A stretch of DNA of 64,000 bases from Muscardinus avellanarius (taxonomy: Eukaryota > Chordata > Mammalia > Rodentia > Gliridae), in contig OY726559.1 of assembly GCA_963383645.1 (NCBI GenBank), forward strand, positions 121,138,239-121,202,238, written 5' to 3'. Position 1 is the first letter of the stretch; every line of letters starts with the position of its first letter. Of the stretch, positions 42,570-52,780 are shown piece after piece. Made by a program: the position numbers and the translations under genes. The notes beneath the pieces were generated by a model that saw nothing but the letters and a program-made list of their open reading frames with translations, was not told the DNA's origin and did no database searches.

Positions 42570-42895
42570 TATTAGTGGTACTGGGGTTCCTGGAAACCCT
42601 TCTACCTCCGGGCTACACTCCCAGACACCTATTTTTTATATTTTTATTTGGAAACAGGGTCTCTGAAGCCAGCAAGGCTGGCTTTGAACCTGCGCGATCC
42701 TCCTGTCTCCGCCTCTCAAGCGCGGGGATTACAAGGGTACGCCACCATGCCTGAGTTTTATTCTTTATTTTGAAACAGGGTTTCACTGAGTTGCAAAAGA
42801 CCTCACTAAGTAGCTGAGGATGGCCACAAACTGCCATCCACCTGTCTCAGCCTCCTGAATGCTGGAATGACAAGCGTGTGCCACCACACTCGGCT
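42350..42895 (-). mobile_element. Older SINE split by a trimeric SINE
   Basis: ID half 42350-42440, B1 half 42755-42894. Flanks ttagtaat before (about 42339) and after (42894-42901). Confidence 0.88.
42455..42754 (-). mobile_element. Nested C-type SINE with duplicated ID half
   Basis: First ID half 42463-42522, (TTA)n 42525-42563, second ID half 42565-42630, then the B1 half to 42754. Confidence 0.9.
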
Positions 42896-42902
42896 TAGTA
42901 AT

Positions 42903-43148
42903 AGTTTGGGGGGAAAAGAGATAAAGAGAGAGAGAAACAGACTTTCAGGGCTTTTTTTCTAAGGACTTTGTGTTTCTAGGGACTGAATTCTTGTTTCTCC
43001 TGTTTTTGCTAAGATGGAAAGTGAGAGAATTGACCTTTATGTTCAGTGTGTGCCATGGTGGTCTATTAAGAGATAATGCATTTTAAAATGTACGTATTTG
43101 TATATGTATAGTGCACAAAAAACCTGGTTATCTCTGGAGTGGTTGGGC
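42903..43148. other. Unique AT-rich sequence
   Basis: Nothing recognised. Confidence 0.35.
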
Positions 43149-43149
43149 T

Positions 43150-43313
43150 GGATCCCTTCTACCTTCCGGCTACACTCCCAGACCTATTTTTATATTTTTT
43201 AATTTTTGGAAACAGGTTCTCTTAAGCCAGCACGGCTGGCTTCGAACCTGCGCAATCTTCCTGTCTCTGCCTCCCAAGCGAGGGGATTACAAGCGTGCAC
43301 CACCACGCCCGGC
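43150..43313 (-). mobile_element. B1-dID SINE, subfamily C, ID end truncated
   Basis: Antisense; begins inside the ID half ('ggatcccttctaccttcc'). Confidence 0.9.
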
Positions 43314-43374
43314 AAAAGGGAGCTTTTCATTTCTACTTTTCTTGTGAGTTTTATACTTTGTGCAAGTATCATCA

Positions 43375-43810
43375 GCCAGGCGTGGTGGTACACACCTGTT
43401 ATCCCAATACTTGGGAAGCTGAGACAGGAGGATCACAGGTTCAAAGCCAAGAGACGCTCAGCAACCTAGGGAGACCCTGTTTTAAAATAAGCAATAAAGC
43501 CGGGCGTGGTGGCGCACGCTTGTAATCCCAGTGCCTGGGAGGCTGAGACGGGAGGATCGACTGGTTGGAATCCAGCTTCAGCTATTTAGTGAGGCTCTCA
43601 GCAACTTAGTGAAGACCCTGTTTCCAAATAAAACATAAAATAGGTCTGGGAGTATAGCCCGGAGGTAGAAAGCCTCTGGGTTCCACCCCCAGTACCACCA
43701 AAAAAAAAAAAAAAAAAAAAAAAAAAAAGCAATAAAGTAGGGCTGGAGGTGTAGCTGGTATAGCTTGGAGGTAAAATGCCCCTGGGTCTATACCCAGTAC
43801 CATGCACGTG
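43375..43810 (+). mobile_element. Older SINE split by a nested copy
   Basis: B1 half 43375-43490, ID half 43738-43803 with a small duplication ('gtgtagctggtatagcttgg'). Confidence 0.88.
43499..43728 (+). mobile_element. Nested B1-dID SINE, subfamily B, poly-A tail
   Basis: TSD aagcaataaag at 43489-43499 and 43727-43737, identical. Confidence 0.95.
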
Positions 43811-43819
43811 CGCGCGCAT

Positions 43820-43861
<42 letters not shown>
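43801..43861. repeat. 60-bp alternating purine-pyrimidine tract
   Basis: 'catgcacgtgcgcgcgcatg' continuing into (CA)n without a break in alternation. Confidence 0.9.
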
Positions 43862-43862
<1 letters not shown>

Positions 43863-43899
43863 TAAAAGCATCATCTACTCGCTTCAGAAAGACAGATGT

Positions 43900-44016
43900 T
43901 TAGCTGGGTGTGACGGCACACACTGCTGTCCTAGCACTTGAAAGGGTCACTTGACCCCAGGAGTTTAGGGCCAGGCTGGACAACGCAGCAAGCCCCTGTC
44001 TCATAGTAAATAAATA
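43900..44016 (+). mobile_element. Ancient 7SL monomer (FLAM/PB1-like)
   Basis: 'ggtcacttgaccccaggagt', 'ttagggccaggctggacaac', 'gcaagcccctgtctcata' differ from the local B1 half and match the older 7SL monomer form shared with Alu ancestors. No ID half. Confidence 0.6.
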
Positions 44017-44052
44017 TTTTTAAAATGTTTTTAATAAATAAACAAAAATCCT

Positions 44053-44053
44053 T

Positions 44054-44100
<47 letters not shown>

Positions 44101-44288
44101 GAGGATTGAACCCAGGGGCACTCTACCTCCAAGATATGTCCCCAGCCCTTTTTATTTCTTATTCTGAAATACAGTCTCACTGAGTTGCAGAGGGCTTCAT
44201 TTAGTTACTGACGCTGGCCTGAACCTGCGATCCTCCGGCCTCAGCCTCCCAATACTGGGATTACAAGCCCGCGCCTCCACACCCAGCT
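44053..44288 (-). mobile_element. B1-dID SINE, subfamily D/A, (GT)n side
   Basis: (GT)n 44053-44096 and a complete antisense copy. Confidence 0.92.
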
Positions 44289-44835
44289 TTGTTGAGTTTC
44301 TAAATGCCTGGAATATTTCAGCAGTGATCAAGATTAAATGTCAGTGATTTCCAAAGTCTTAAAGGGCTGTTGCCATACGGATCTAGTCTGATCCTACTCC
44401 CGACCATTCTTTGAATGGTACTTTCACATTTGAATATCTAGTAAAGTTAATTTGGAAAAAACAACCTGAGAATTTTATGTCACTGTTGGTAATAACTAAA
44501 CACTCTCGAGGTGTACCAACTGGGAATCACTGAAATACTGAATCCACTTATATAAAATGCACATAAATTTTATGTGGTTTATTTTAATTTTCTCAGGGTT
44601 ATTAAATTCAATTATCAACTATTAGAATATGGGCAAAATTTCCAAAATTATATACAATCGAAACATTAAGCTGATAAATATTCATGAGTGGTTAAGAGAT
44701 CTATTGGAAATTGTACAACAGCATTTTGAAAAGAGAAGAAAGAAAATCTTTGTTCCTCCATCTTTCCCCAAAATATGGTTTTGTTATATTATCTAAAAAA
44801 TTTACTTTAAGTTTAACATTAAACAAAAAAGTATT
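44289..44835. other. Unique AT-rich sequence
   Basis: No repeat or exon recognised over about 550 bp. Confidence 0.35.
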
Positions 44836-45168
44836 GCTGGGCATGGTGGCACATATTTTGTAATCCCAGTACTTAGGAGACTGAGACAGGAGGATCATAG
44901 ATTCAAGCCAACCTCAGTAACTTAGCAAGGTCCTCAGCAACTTAGTGAGACCCTGTTTTAAAAATAAAAAAACAAGGCCGGGCGTGGTGGCGCACGCTTG
45001 TAATCCCTGCGTTTGGGAGGCTGAGACAGGAGGATCGCACAGGTTCGAAGCCAGCCTCAGCTACTTAGTGAGGATCTCAGCAACTTAGTGAGACCCTGTT
45101 TGCAAATAAAATATAAAATAGATCTGGGAGTATAGCCTGGAGGTAGAAAGCCTCTGGGTTCCATCCCC

Positions 45169-45208
<40 letters not shown>

Positions 45209-45210
45209 TA

Positions 45211-45241
<31 letters not shown>

Positions 45242-45304
45242 ATGAAAAATAAGACAGGGCTGAGGGTGTACCTCCAAGGTAGAATGCCCCTGGGTTTAGT
45301 CTTC

Positions 45305-45309
<5 letters not shown>
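44836..45309 (+). mobile_element. Older SINE split by a nested copy
   Basis: B1 half 44836-44972, ID half 45250-45309, then its own (CA)n 45308-45343. Confidence 0.9.
44976..45243 (+). mobile_element. Nested B1-dID SINE, subfamily B, (CA)n and (AAAT)n tail
   Basis: (CA)n 45174-45204, (AAAT)n 45208-45243. Confidence 0.93.
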
Positions 45310-45345
<36 letters not shown>

Positions 45346-45369
45346 GTGATGTAATGGAAAATACACAGC

Positions 45370-45820
45370 TTAGAGAACCACACAGACCTGGATTTGATCC
45401 TGTAGGTGGCCAATAAATTGGGTGGCTTCTGACAATTCCTTTGGCTACTCGTCTCACCGCCCCCTACACTGCTGGCACTATGCTCGGTGCTGGGCACTGA
45501 ACACCGAATGAGGCAGAGGCGAGCGCTGGCCGTAGTAGACACTTACATTATAACAGAGTGGGGAAAAAATGGCAAGAAACTCTTGGGTAGCCTCAGAGGT
45601 GGCCTCCAGTGAGGTGCTGTTGAAGGTAAGGCCCCAAAGCCAGCGGCAAAGCCACCCCTTCCTCTTCAGGTCCTTGTTTATGAAACAGAGATGATAACAA
45701 TTTGTCTCAGAGTTTCCCCTGAAGTTCTAACATGTGCAGATATTCAAAGCACTTAGCACAGCAGCTGGCCCATGATAGATGCTGACCAAATGGTAGCCAG
45801 TAATATTATTTTTGGTCTCT
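45370..45820 (+). mobile_element. MIR pieces
   Basis: 'cacagacctggatttgatcc' near 45380 and 'ttatgaaacagagatgataa', 'aaagcacttagcacagcagc', 'gatagatgctgaccaaatgg' at 45665-45800. The stretch between (45440-45655) is less clear. Confidence 0.55.
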
Positions 45821-46119
45821 TCTGGGTTATATCTGGATCCACCCTCCAAAGCATAAAACAGAGAGAGTGACCCTTCCATCAAACACCTCCCTGCTCCTGC
45901 ACAGGCGACACAGGTGTAGAATGTGAAGATAGTATGTAGATGTGGAGGGCCCGAGGTGGACCCTCTTGGCACAGGTGGCGTGGCTCGGTGCAGGCCCCTT
46001 ACCTGCCCACCGAGGCCGGCTCCACGGCTCTTTAGTCAAGGCGTGAACAGGTTACGTGAGTCAGAGCTTAAGTTCTGCCCCCTCCAAGGCTGCTGGTTCT
46101 CCCTGTTTAATCAGACATG
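45821..46119. other. Unique sequence
   Basis: No exon or repeat recognised. Confidence 0.4.
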
Positions 46120-46330
46120 AAACAAATCGTGTGCCGCGGCAGAGGCGTACAAACACGCTTTAATTACAATATTGTAACACCAATTAGAGATCTATCTAAT
46201 CGAGGACTCGGCACTTCCTGCTCGGATATTACTCCCATGTTGGGATAATTACTGCTAATTAAGCTTGGAACTAATTAGGCTAAATGATCTCATTTATACC
46301 AACAAAGATGACTTCTAGGAGTTCATAAGA
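46120..46330. promoter_or_regulatory. Candidate developmental enhancer (homeodomain/SOX cluster)
   Basis: TAATTA cores at 46161-46166, 46246-46251, 46256-46261 and 46272-46277, CAATTA at 46181-46186, TAATCG at 46197-46202. The 14-bp perfect palindrome TTACAATATTGTAA (46164-46177) holds two facing ACAAT SOX-type cores and overlaps the first TAATTA. The block is free of repeats and low-complexity sequence. Confidence 0.55.
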
Positions 46331-46754
46331 AAAACCAGGGTGATTTGATCATTCCTGGACTCCTGGCGTTTCACACTGCAAAGAAAACACCTTCCCTGGC
46401 CGCCCAGGTAGGTACACACGCGGTTCCATCCTCTGAAATCCTGGACCTAAATAGGAGCAAGTTCTTCATTTATCAACAGGGGCTCTCTTAAACACTGAAA
46501 CGACATTGCCTATTCAAATCAGATACGTCCTGCCACAAGTAACAACCGAAGTCTCGCAAAGGGACGGCCACCAAGAGCGGTGGCGGTGGCAGAGGGCGAC
46601 CCACTCACAGCCTGGTCCTGAGTCCTTTTGGCCTCAGTGACATTTCACGGTAACTCGATATTCTTACTCGGTCACCACAGCTCGGAGGAAGGCACGCCTT
46701 TGGGGATCAGATGGAAAGACGGAGGTTGGCGCAGATTTCTGATTGTACCTAAAC
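46331..46754. other. Unique sequence beside the enhancer candidate
   Basis: No exon found. Contains tttatcaacaggggc and a GC-richer patch at 46550-46610. Confidence 0.4.
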
Positions 46755-46880
46755 GTCAATTTCCCACCTCTGTGTAGGGAAAACAATTTTGCCATGTAGC
46801 GTTTTTGTGGAGATTATTAGATCATACATGGGGCATGCAGGATAGTGCTTGGTACACGGTAGCTCTTAACCAGTAATAGG
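46755..46880 (+). mobile_element. MIR
   Basis: 'gtcaatttcccacctctgt', 'ggagattattagatcataca', 'agtgcttggtacacggtagc'. Confidence 0.65.
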
Positions 46881-46881
46881 A

Positions 46882-47009
46882 AGCCTGTAATCCCACTATA
46901 TGGGAGGCCGAGGCACGGGGATCACAGGTTCCAGACCAGCCTCAGCAGTTTAGTGAGACTCTTGGCAACTGAGAGCTTGTTTCAAAACAAACAAACAAAC
47001 AAACAAAAA

Positions 47010-47048
<39 letters not shown>

Positions 47049-47098
47049 AAATGGGGCCTGGGGGTGTGGCTTGGAGGTAGACTTCCCAGTCCCCCAAA
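46882..47098 (+). mobile_element. B1-dID SINE, old, (CAAA)n/(AAAT)n linker
   Basis: First 25 bp of B1 missing; microsatellite 46987-47050. Confidence 0.87.
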
Positions 47099-47184
47099 TA
47101 ATAGTAATAATAGGAAGTGATAGGATATATTTTTTCCCTTCAAGGCACCATTAACACCCACGTCTGAACTAAGTTTCACACCGA

Positions 47185-47328
47185 GCCCACCTGGTACTCT
47201 CTCAGACGTGGGGCAGTGTGGTATACAAAGGAACATGACGAGGAGTTAGGAAAACTAGCTATTTTCAGGTTTATCTCTAAGAGGCTATGTGACTTGAGAA
47301 AGTCACTTCTTCCTGGAAAATAAAGGCG
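47185..47328 (+). mobile_element. MIR
   Basis: 'gtggtatacaaaggaacatg', 'gaggctatgtgacttgagaa', 'agtcacttcttcctgg'. Confidence 0.6.
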
Positions 47329-47332
47329 GGCA

Positions 47333-47442
47333 GGCATGGTGGTAAATGTTTTCCGTGAACTCTCTGACCTGACCTTTACAGCAACCCTCCCCATTTTAGA
47401 GATAAGGAAACTGAGACCTAAATCAGTAAGTAACTTCAAAAC
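47333..47442 (-). mobile_element. MIR
   Basis: 'tccccattttagagataagg', 'aaactgagacctaaatcagt'. Opposite orientation to its neighbour. Confidence 0.7.
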
Positions 47443-47443
47443 A

Positions 47444-47668
47444 AGCTGGGCGGCGGCGGTGCAGGCTTGTAATCCCAGTTCTTGGGAGGCTGAGACAGGA
47501 GGATCACAGGTTTGCAGCCAGCCTCAGCTACTCGGTGAGGCCCCCCTTAACTTAGTGAGACTCTGTTTCAAAATAAAGAATAAAATATAACGCTGGGGTT
47601 GTCACTCAGAGGTTGAATACCCCTGGGTTCAATTCTCAGTACAAAAAACAAAACAAAACAAAACAAAA
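47444..47668 (+). mobile_element. B1-dID SINE, subfamily D/A, (CAAAA)n tail
   Basis: Complete copy with head 'gctgggcggcggcggtgcag'. Confidence 0.9.
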
Positions 47669-47893
47669 GCCCTCAACTCTATTAAATGAAGAACTGAAAC
47701 TGATCTCACCCGAGAGCTCGCCCTCTTAGTCACACACTCCACCACTCCCCCGACTCCATTTGTAATGAAAGGTATCCCTAGTCCCTTCTGGCTCTGAAAT
47801 CTGGTTCTGGTCCATGGAGGAAGCATCGCCACTTTCTTTTTGGACAGCAACACTCACCAATTATGAAGTCCTTTGGGTACATATGCAACAGGA

Positions 47894-48054
47894 GAGACCT
47901 GAGCCCAGGGGTGTTCTGCCTCTGAGCGACACTGCCAGTCTTTTTTACTTTGAAACAAGGCCTCACTCGGTTGCTGAGGCTGGCCTCAAACGTGCAATTC
48001 TATCTCAGCCTCCTGAGTACTGGGGTTACGGACGTGTGCCATTACGCCTGGCTT
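47894..48054 (-). mobile_element. B1-dID SINE, old
   Basis: Antisense with a shortened ID half. Confidence 0.85.
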
Positions 48055-48402
48055 GTGATCCCACATATTTGTGGCAGATCTTTTTTTTTCCATGAACTTA
48101 TCAAAGTACTCACTTCAGAAAAAGAAAAATGAAACAGCATTCTGAATTCTCAGAAGATTATGATGCATTTGACTATAAAAGCTCATATTATCCAAATTAA
48201 TGATCTGCTTATTAAAGTTACCAATAAAAATAAAATTATTTTTAGGTTTATGTATAACTTTATTTTAAAATATCATAAATTTAACAGGCACCTTAAAGGT
48301 AGAATTTAATAATGTAAACTCCCAAATACATTGAAGTGCATGCATTTTCATATTCAATTTTATTTGGAAAATAATATTATTAATTATTAATGATAACATA
48401 AA
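48055..48402. other. Unique AT-rich sequence
   Basis: Nothing recognised. Confidence 0.35.
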
Positions 48403-48419
48403 GCATGTAATGACTTTTT

Positions 48420-48806
48420 TTCTTTTGTTTTGTTTTGTGTTTTGAAGTTCTAGGGATGGAACCCAGGGTCATTCAACCTCCGAGCTACACCCCCAGCCAT
48501 ATTTCTATAGACTTTATTTACTTATTTATTTTGAAACAGGGTCTCACTGAGTTGTGAAGGGCCTCGCTAAATAGCTGAGTCTGTCCACAAATCGTGATCC
48601 TCCTGTCTCAGCCTCCTGAATGCTGGAATTACAAGTGTGCACCACCACGCCCGGCTTCTTACCCCTATTTTTTATTCTTTATTTTGAAACAGTCTCACTA
48701 AATTGCAGAGAGCCTCACCAAGTAGCTGAGGCTTGCTGCGAACCGCAATCCTCCTGGTCTCTGCCTCCCAAATGCTGGGGTTACAAGCGTGCGCCACCAC
48801 GCCCGG
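48420..48806 (-). mobile_element. B1-B1-ID trimer within one TSD
   Basis: Complete copy 48452-48655 plus an additional B1 half 48668-48806. TSD gcatgtaatgacttttt (48403-48419) versus gcatgtgatgacttttt (48807-48823). Confidence 0.9.
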
Positions 48807-48871
48807 CATGTGATGACTTTTTAAATGATGCTAAAAGACAGTATTGCATGTTGATTAAAAGAATAAACACA

Positions 48872-49088
48872 GCTGGGCGTGGTGGCGCACGCTTGTAATC
48901 CCCGTGCTTGGGAGGCAGAGACAGAAGGATCGTGCTGGTTTGAAGCCAGCCTCAGCTGGCTTAAGAGACCCTGTTTCCAATTAAAAATATAAAAATAGGT
49001 CTGGGAGTGTAGCCTGAAGGTAGAAGGGTTTCCAGGAACCCCAGTACCACCAATAAACAAACAAACAAACAAACAAACAAACAAACAT
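48872..49088 (+). mobile_element. B1-dID SINE, subfamily C, (CAAA)n tail
   Basis: Left TSD aaaagaataaacac at 48857-48870; its partner lies after the next SINE. Confidence 0.94.
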
Positions 49089-49089
49089 A

Positions 49090-49302
49090 GCCTGGCGTGG
49101 TGGCGCACGCTTGTAATCCCAGCATTCAGGAGACTGAGACCGGAGGATCGTGGTTCGCGGACAGCCTCAGCTACTTAGTGAGACCCTCTGCAACTCAGTG
49201 AGACCCAGTTTCAAATAAAGAATAAAAAATTGGGCAGGGAGTGGAGCTCGGAGGTCAAATGCCTCTGGGTTCCATCCCCAGACCTGCAAAAAAAAAAAAA
49301 AA
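49090..49302 (+). mobile_element. B1-dID SINE, subfamily A
   Basis: A copy ending in poly-A, followed by aaaagaataaacac at 49303-49316. One TSD therefore encloses a C and an A copy. Confidence 0.94.
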
Positions 49303-49379
49303 AAAAGAATAAACACTAGAATTAGATTTCATGAATTAAAATTCTAATTGTAAAGCTCACCAAGTGCTGTGCGTGTATG

Positions 49380-49435
49380 CCATTATCATTATGAACTAAT
49401 TATGATGTGACTATAATGCACCAATAAAAATACAT
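49380..49435 (+). mobile_element. L1 3' terminal fragment
   Basis: 'gactataatgcaccaataaa' is the L1 3' terminus also seen at 4276 and 19750. Confidence 0.6.
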
Positions 49436-49443
49436 TTTATATT

Positions 49444-49639
49444 CATTTATTTATTTATTTATTTTTGGTGGTACTGGGGATGGAACCCTTCTACCTCCGG
49501 GCTACACTCCCAAACCAATTTTATATTTTTATTTGGAAACAGGATCTTTTAAGCCAGCGAGGCTGGCTTCCAACCTGCGCGATCCTCCTGCCTCCGCCTC
49601 CCAAGCGCGGGGATTACAAGTGTGCGCCACCACGCCGGC
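49444..49639 (-). mobile_element. B1-dID SINE, subfamily C
   Basis: Antisense C copy with (TTTA)n and a slightly shortened ID half. Confidence 0.93.
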
Positions 49640-49649
49640 TTACTTTTTA

Positions 49650-50050
49650 TTTTTTATCTGGTACATTGTAGTCATCCATCTTAATGGAGTACAAGATGGT
49701 GGAGGCGTACACGCACACATCACTCATTTAGCCCTTCCCCAGTTCCCACCCCATCCCCTTCCCCTCCCCCTCTCATTTACTGATTGACTTTGATATGATC
49801 GTGAATATACATCATGTACATTAAGGGAATTTTCCTCTTCTTCCCTTCCATCCTCCCTCAGGTCGCCTTATTTGCTCATCTACAGTATCTCCTTCTTCCT
49901 CTAGAGTTCCTCCCATGACCCTTTTTCTCCCTAGCTTCTGCATATTAGGGCGAGCATCCGATTTTCTAGTTTTTGTGACTGACTAATCTCACTTAGAAAA
50001 TGTTCTCCAGTTCCATCTATTTCCCCACAATATTTGTGGCAGATCTTATT
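49650..50050 (-). mobile_element. L1 3' UTR, antisense
   Basis: 'tacattgtagtcatccatct', 'gatatgatcgtgaatataca', 'cctctagagttcctcccatg', 'agcttctgcatattagggcg'. Mirror of 19418-19765. Confidence 0.8.
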
Positions 50051-50141
50051 AACCTTATTTGTCAAGGTGTTCGTGTTAGGGGAACATGCTATTTTCTATA
50101 CAACGGTACACGTGTTAGGCATACTAAACGCTTTATAATTA

Positions 50142-50467
50142 GCTGGATGTGGTGGCACACGCCTAAAGTCCTTGTACTTGGAAAGCTGAGACAGGAGGAT
50201 CCCACGTTGGAAGACAGCCTCAGAACTTTAGTGAGGCCCTCAGCAATGTAGTGAGACTGTTTCCAAATAAAAAATAAAATAGGGCCCGGGCATGGTGGCG
50301 CACGCTTGTAATCCCCACACTTGGGAGGTGGAGACAGGAGGATCGCGCAGGTTCGAAGCCAGCCTTGCTGGCTTTAAGAGACCCTGTTTCCAAATAAAAA
50401 TATAAAATAGGTCTGGGAGTGTAGCCCGGAGGTAGAAGGGCTTCCAGGAACCCCAGTACCACCAAAA

Positions 50468-50503
<36 letters not shown>

Positions 50504-50562
50504 AAAATAAGGCTGAGGGTGTAGCACAGAGGTTAAACATCCTTGTTTTCAATCCCCAGTAC
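50142..50562 (+). mobile_element. Older SINE split by a nested copy
   Basis: B1 half 50142-50281, ID half 50507-50562. Confidence 0.88.
50283..50506 (+). mobile_element. Nested B1-dID SINE, subfamily C, (AAAT)n tail
   Basis: Near-consensus C copy. Confidence 0.93.
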
Positions 50563-50564
50563 TA

Positions 50565-50668
50565 AATACATACATACATACATACATACATACATACATA
50601 CATACATACATGGGGTTGGGGGCATAGCTCAGAAGTAGAATGCCCCTGGGCTCAAACCTCAGTACCGC
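50565..50668 (+). mobile_element. (CATA)n and an extra ID half
   Basis: (ATAC)n 50566-50611, then ID half 50612-50668 ending 'cctcagtaccgc'. Same layout as 37782-37900. Confidence 0.85.
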
Positions 50669-50796
50669 AAACAAAAAAAGGAAAGAGAGGAGGAACACTT
50701 AAGACCCTTAGACCTAAGTAGCAGATAGCACATTTAATGGTCTTCCTGGCTTCTCTCCACGTACATTTCTTTGCTGGGGCTAGTTTTATATAGATG

Positions 50797-50991
50797 AGGC
50801 CATGGTGGCATAAGCTTGTAATCCTAGTACTAAAGAGGTGAGATGGTGGATCACAGGTTCGAGGACAGCCTCAGCAAGCAATGGGAAATACTCAAAAACC
50901 TAGTGAGACCCTGTTCAAAATAAAACTAAAATAAGACTGGGGGTAGCTCAGAAGAAGACTGCCCCTGGTTCAATCCCCAGTGCCCCTCCAT

Positions 50992-50992
<1 letters not shown>
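50797..50992 (+). mobile_element. B1-dID SINE, old
   Basis: Complete, diverged, B1 head damaged. Confidence 0.87.
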
Positions 50993-51033
<41 letters not shown>

Positions 51034-51048
51034 GTGCGCGTATATATA
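50993..51048. repeat. (CA)n-CGCG-(TA)n alternating tract
   Basis: 'cacgcgtgcgcgtatatata' at its right end; unbroken purine-pyrimidine alternation over about 55 bp. Confidence 0.9.
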
Positions 51049-51265
51049 TCCGAGGACCAATGGGAGCAAAGGACTGCTCCCTCATTTTCTACGGTGCACA
51101 AGGGTTGCCTCCCCATCATTGCTAAGAGGACAAGCACCTTGGTAAGTGAGTGATTCTTGGTCACAAGGAACCTCAGTTTGACTTACTCGAAGAGCATACT
51201 TTTAAGGACTCTGAAAAAAGACAGGAACCTACCTCTTAGGACTTAAAACATGAGAAGTTATTATT

Positions 51266-51467
51266 ATTATTATTATTTTTTTTGGTGGTACTAGGGTTCC
51301 TGGAAGCCCTTCTACCTACGGGCTACACTCCCAGACCTATTTTTACATTTTTATATTTGGAAACAGGGTCTCCTAAGCCAGCGCGCGCGGCTGGCTTCGA
51401 ACCTGCGCGATCCCCTGTCTCTGCCTCCCAAGCGCGGGGATTACAAGCGTGCGCCACCACGCCCGGC
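51266..51467 (-). mobile_element. B1-dID SINE, subfamily C, perfect TSD
   Basis: TSD agaagttattatt at 51253-51265 and 51468-51480. Confidence 0.95.
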
Positions 51468-51518
51468 AGAAGTTATTATTTAAGGGCATGAAAAATAGAG
51501 AAGTAAATGCTTTGGCAA

Positions 51519-51726
51519 GCTGGGCGTGGTGGTGCACGCCTCTAGTCCCAGTACTTGGAAGGCTGAGATGAGAGGATTGGAGAGTCGAGGCCAAAATCAA
51601 CAACGTAGCGAGGCCCTGTTTCAAAATGAAAAGGGCTGGCTGTGCAGCTCTATGGTAGAACGCCCTGGGTTCAATCCCTAGCACTACAAAAGTAAATAAA
51701 TAAATAATTAAATAAATGCAAGCAAG
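51519..51726 (+). mobile_element. B1-dID SINE, subfamily D
   Basis: TSD gctttggcaa at 51509-51518 and 51727-51736. Confidence 0.92.
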
Positions 51727-51736
51727 CTTTGGCAAA

Positions 51737-52068
51737 TTAAGAACCCTTCAGAAGGCAAGCCATCAAGCCATTCTCCCAGTTCTTGTTTTGTCTTTTGTGT
51801 CTGCACAGCGTTTTGATCTATCAGTTGTGTTTTCTGGATGGAGCAGAGACCCTTAGCGCTGAAGACAGGCTATTGGGATAGTGCCTACGGAAATACCCTG
51901 GCTCTCCTCTTGTGGAGAAAGAAAAAACCAAATGCTTTATATCTGTTACTTTAGGGGGTAAATTGATGAAATTATCCACCAAGGCCTTTAAAGGCATCAG
52001 AAAACTCCCCCTAGTGAACGGAGGACTCTCAGCAATCAAGACTGGTACCTACAAATCATGGAAGTGAA
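51737..52068. other. Unique sequence
   Basis: Nothing recognised. Confidence 0.35.
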
Positions 52069-52265
52069 CCCGGCAGGGTGGCGCACGCCTGCAACCCAGT
52101 GCTTGGGAGGCTGAGACAGGCGGATCGCAGGTTCGCGGCCAGCCTCAGGCACTAAGCAAACTAAGCAACTAAGCAAAATCCTATTTCAACATAAAAAAAT
52201 AAGAAGGGCTAGGACTGAGGCTCAGAGGTAGAACATCCCTGTCTGTGTTCAGTCCCCAGAAACAA
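52069..52265 (+). mobile_element. B1-dID SINE, subfamily D
   Basis: Linker contains a local triplication of 'actaagcaa'. Confidence 0.9.
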
Positions 52266-52321
52266 CACACACATGATAAAACAATACAGCCTTATTCTCA
52301 AGAATCTCAGGATTTAGAGGA

Positions 52322-52421
<100 letters not shown>

Positions 52422-52562
52422 CTGAAATGTAGGAAGTCCTAAAAGAAAAGCATATGCAGCGCTAGATGGAGAAAGAAGATGCGGAATTTGGAGCTGTTTC
52501 AAAAGGTGAAGCCAACAGACCCTCATGCCTGTTTGGATGTGGAAATTAAGAGGGAAGAAGGA

Positions 52563-52780
52563 GCCGGGCTTGGTGGCGCACGCTTGTAATCCCCGCGCTT
52601 GGGAGGCGGAGACAGGAGGATCGCGCTGGTTCAGAGCCAGCCTCGCTGGCTTAAGAGACCCTGTTTCCAAATAAAAAAGTATAAAATAGGTCTGGGAGTG
52701 TAGCCCAGAGGTAGAAGGGCTTCTAGGAACCCTAGTACCACCCCCCAAAAAATTTAAATTAAAATAAATTTTTAAAAAAT
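52563..52780 (+). mobile_element. B1-dID SINE, subfamily C, perfect TSD
   Basis: TSD aagagggaagaagga at 52548-52562 and 52781-52795. Confidence 0.96.

Noticed and set aside
48067..50048. Shared 16-mer atttgtggcagatctt at about 48067 and 50034
   Set aside because: Too short and without matching flanks to claim a duplication; one copy is in L1, the other next to a SINE.
17415..50552. Recurrent ORFs of the type FYLRATLPDLFYIFIWKQG... and PPVSASQARGLQACATTPG
   Set aside because: These are antisense readings of B/C-type SINEs, open in several frames by chance and repeated at every such copy; not a gene family.
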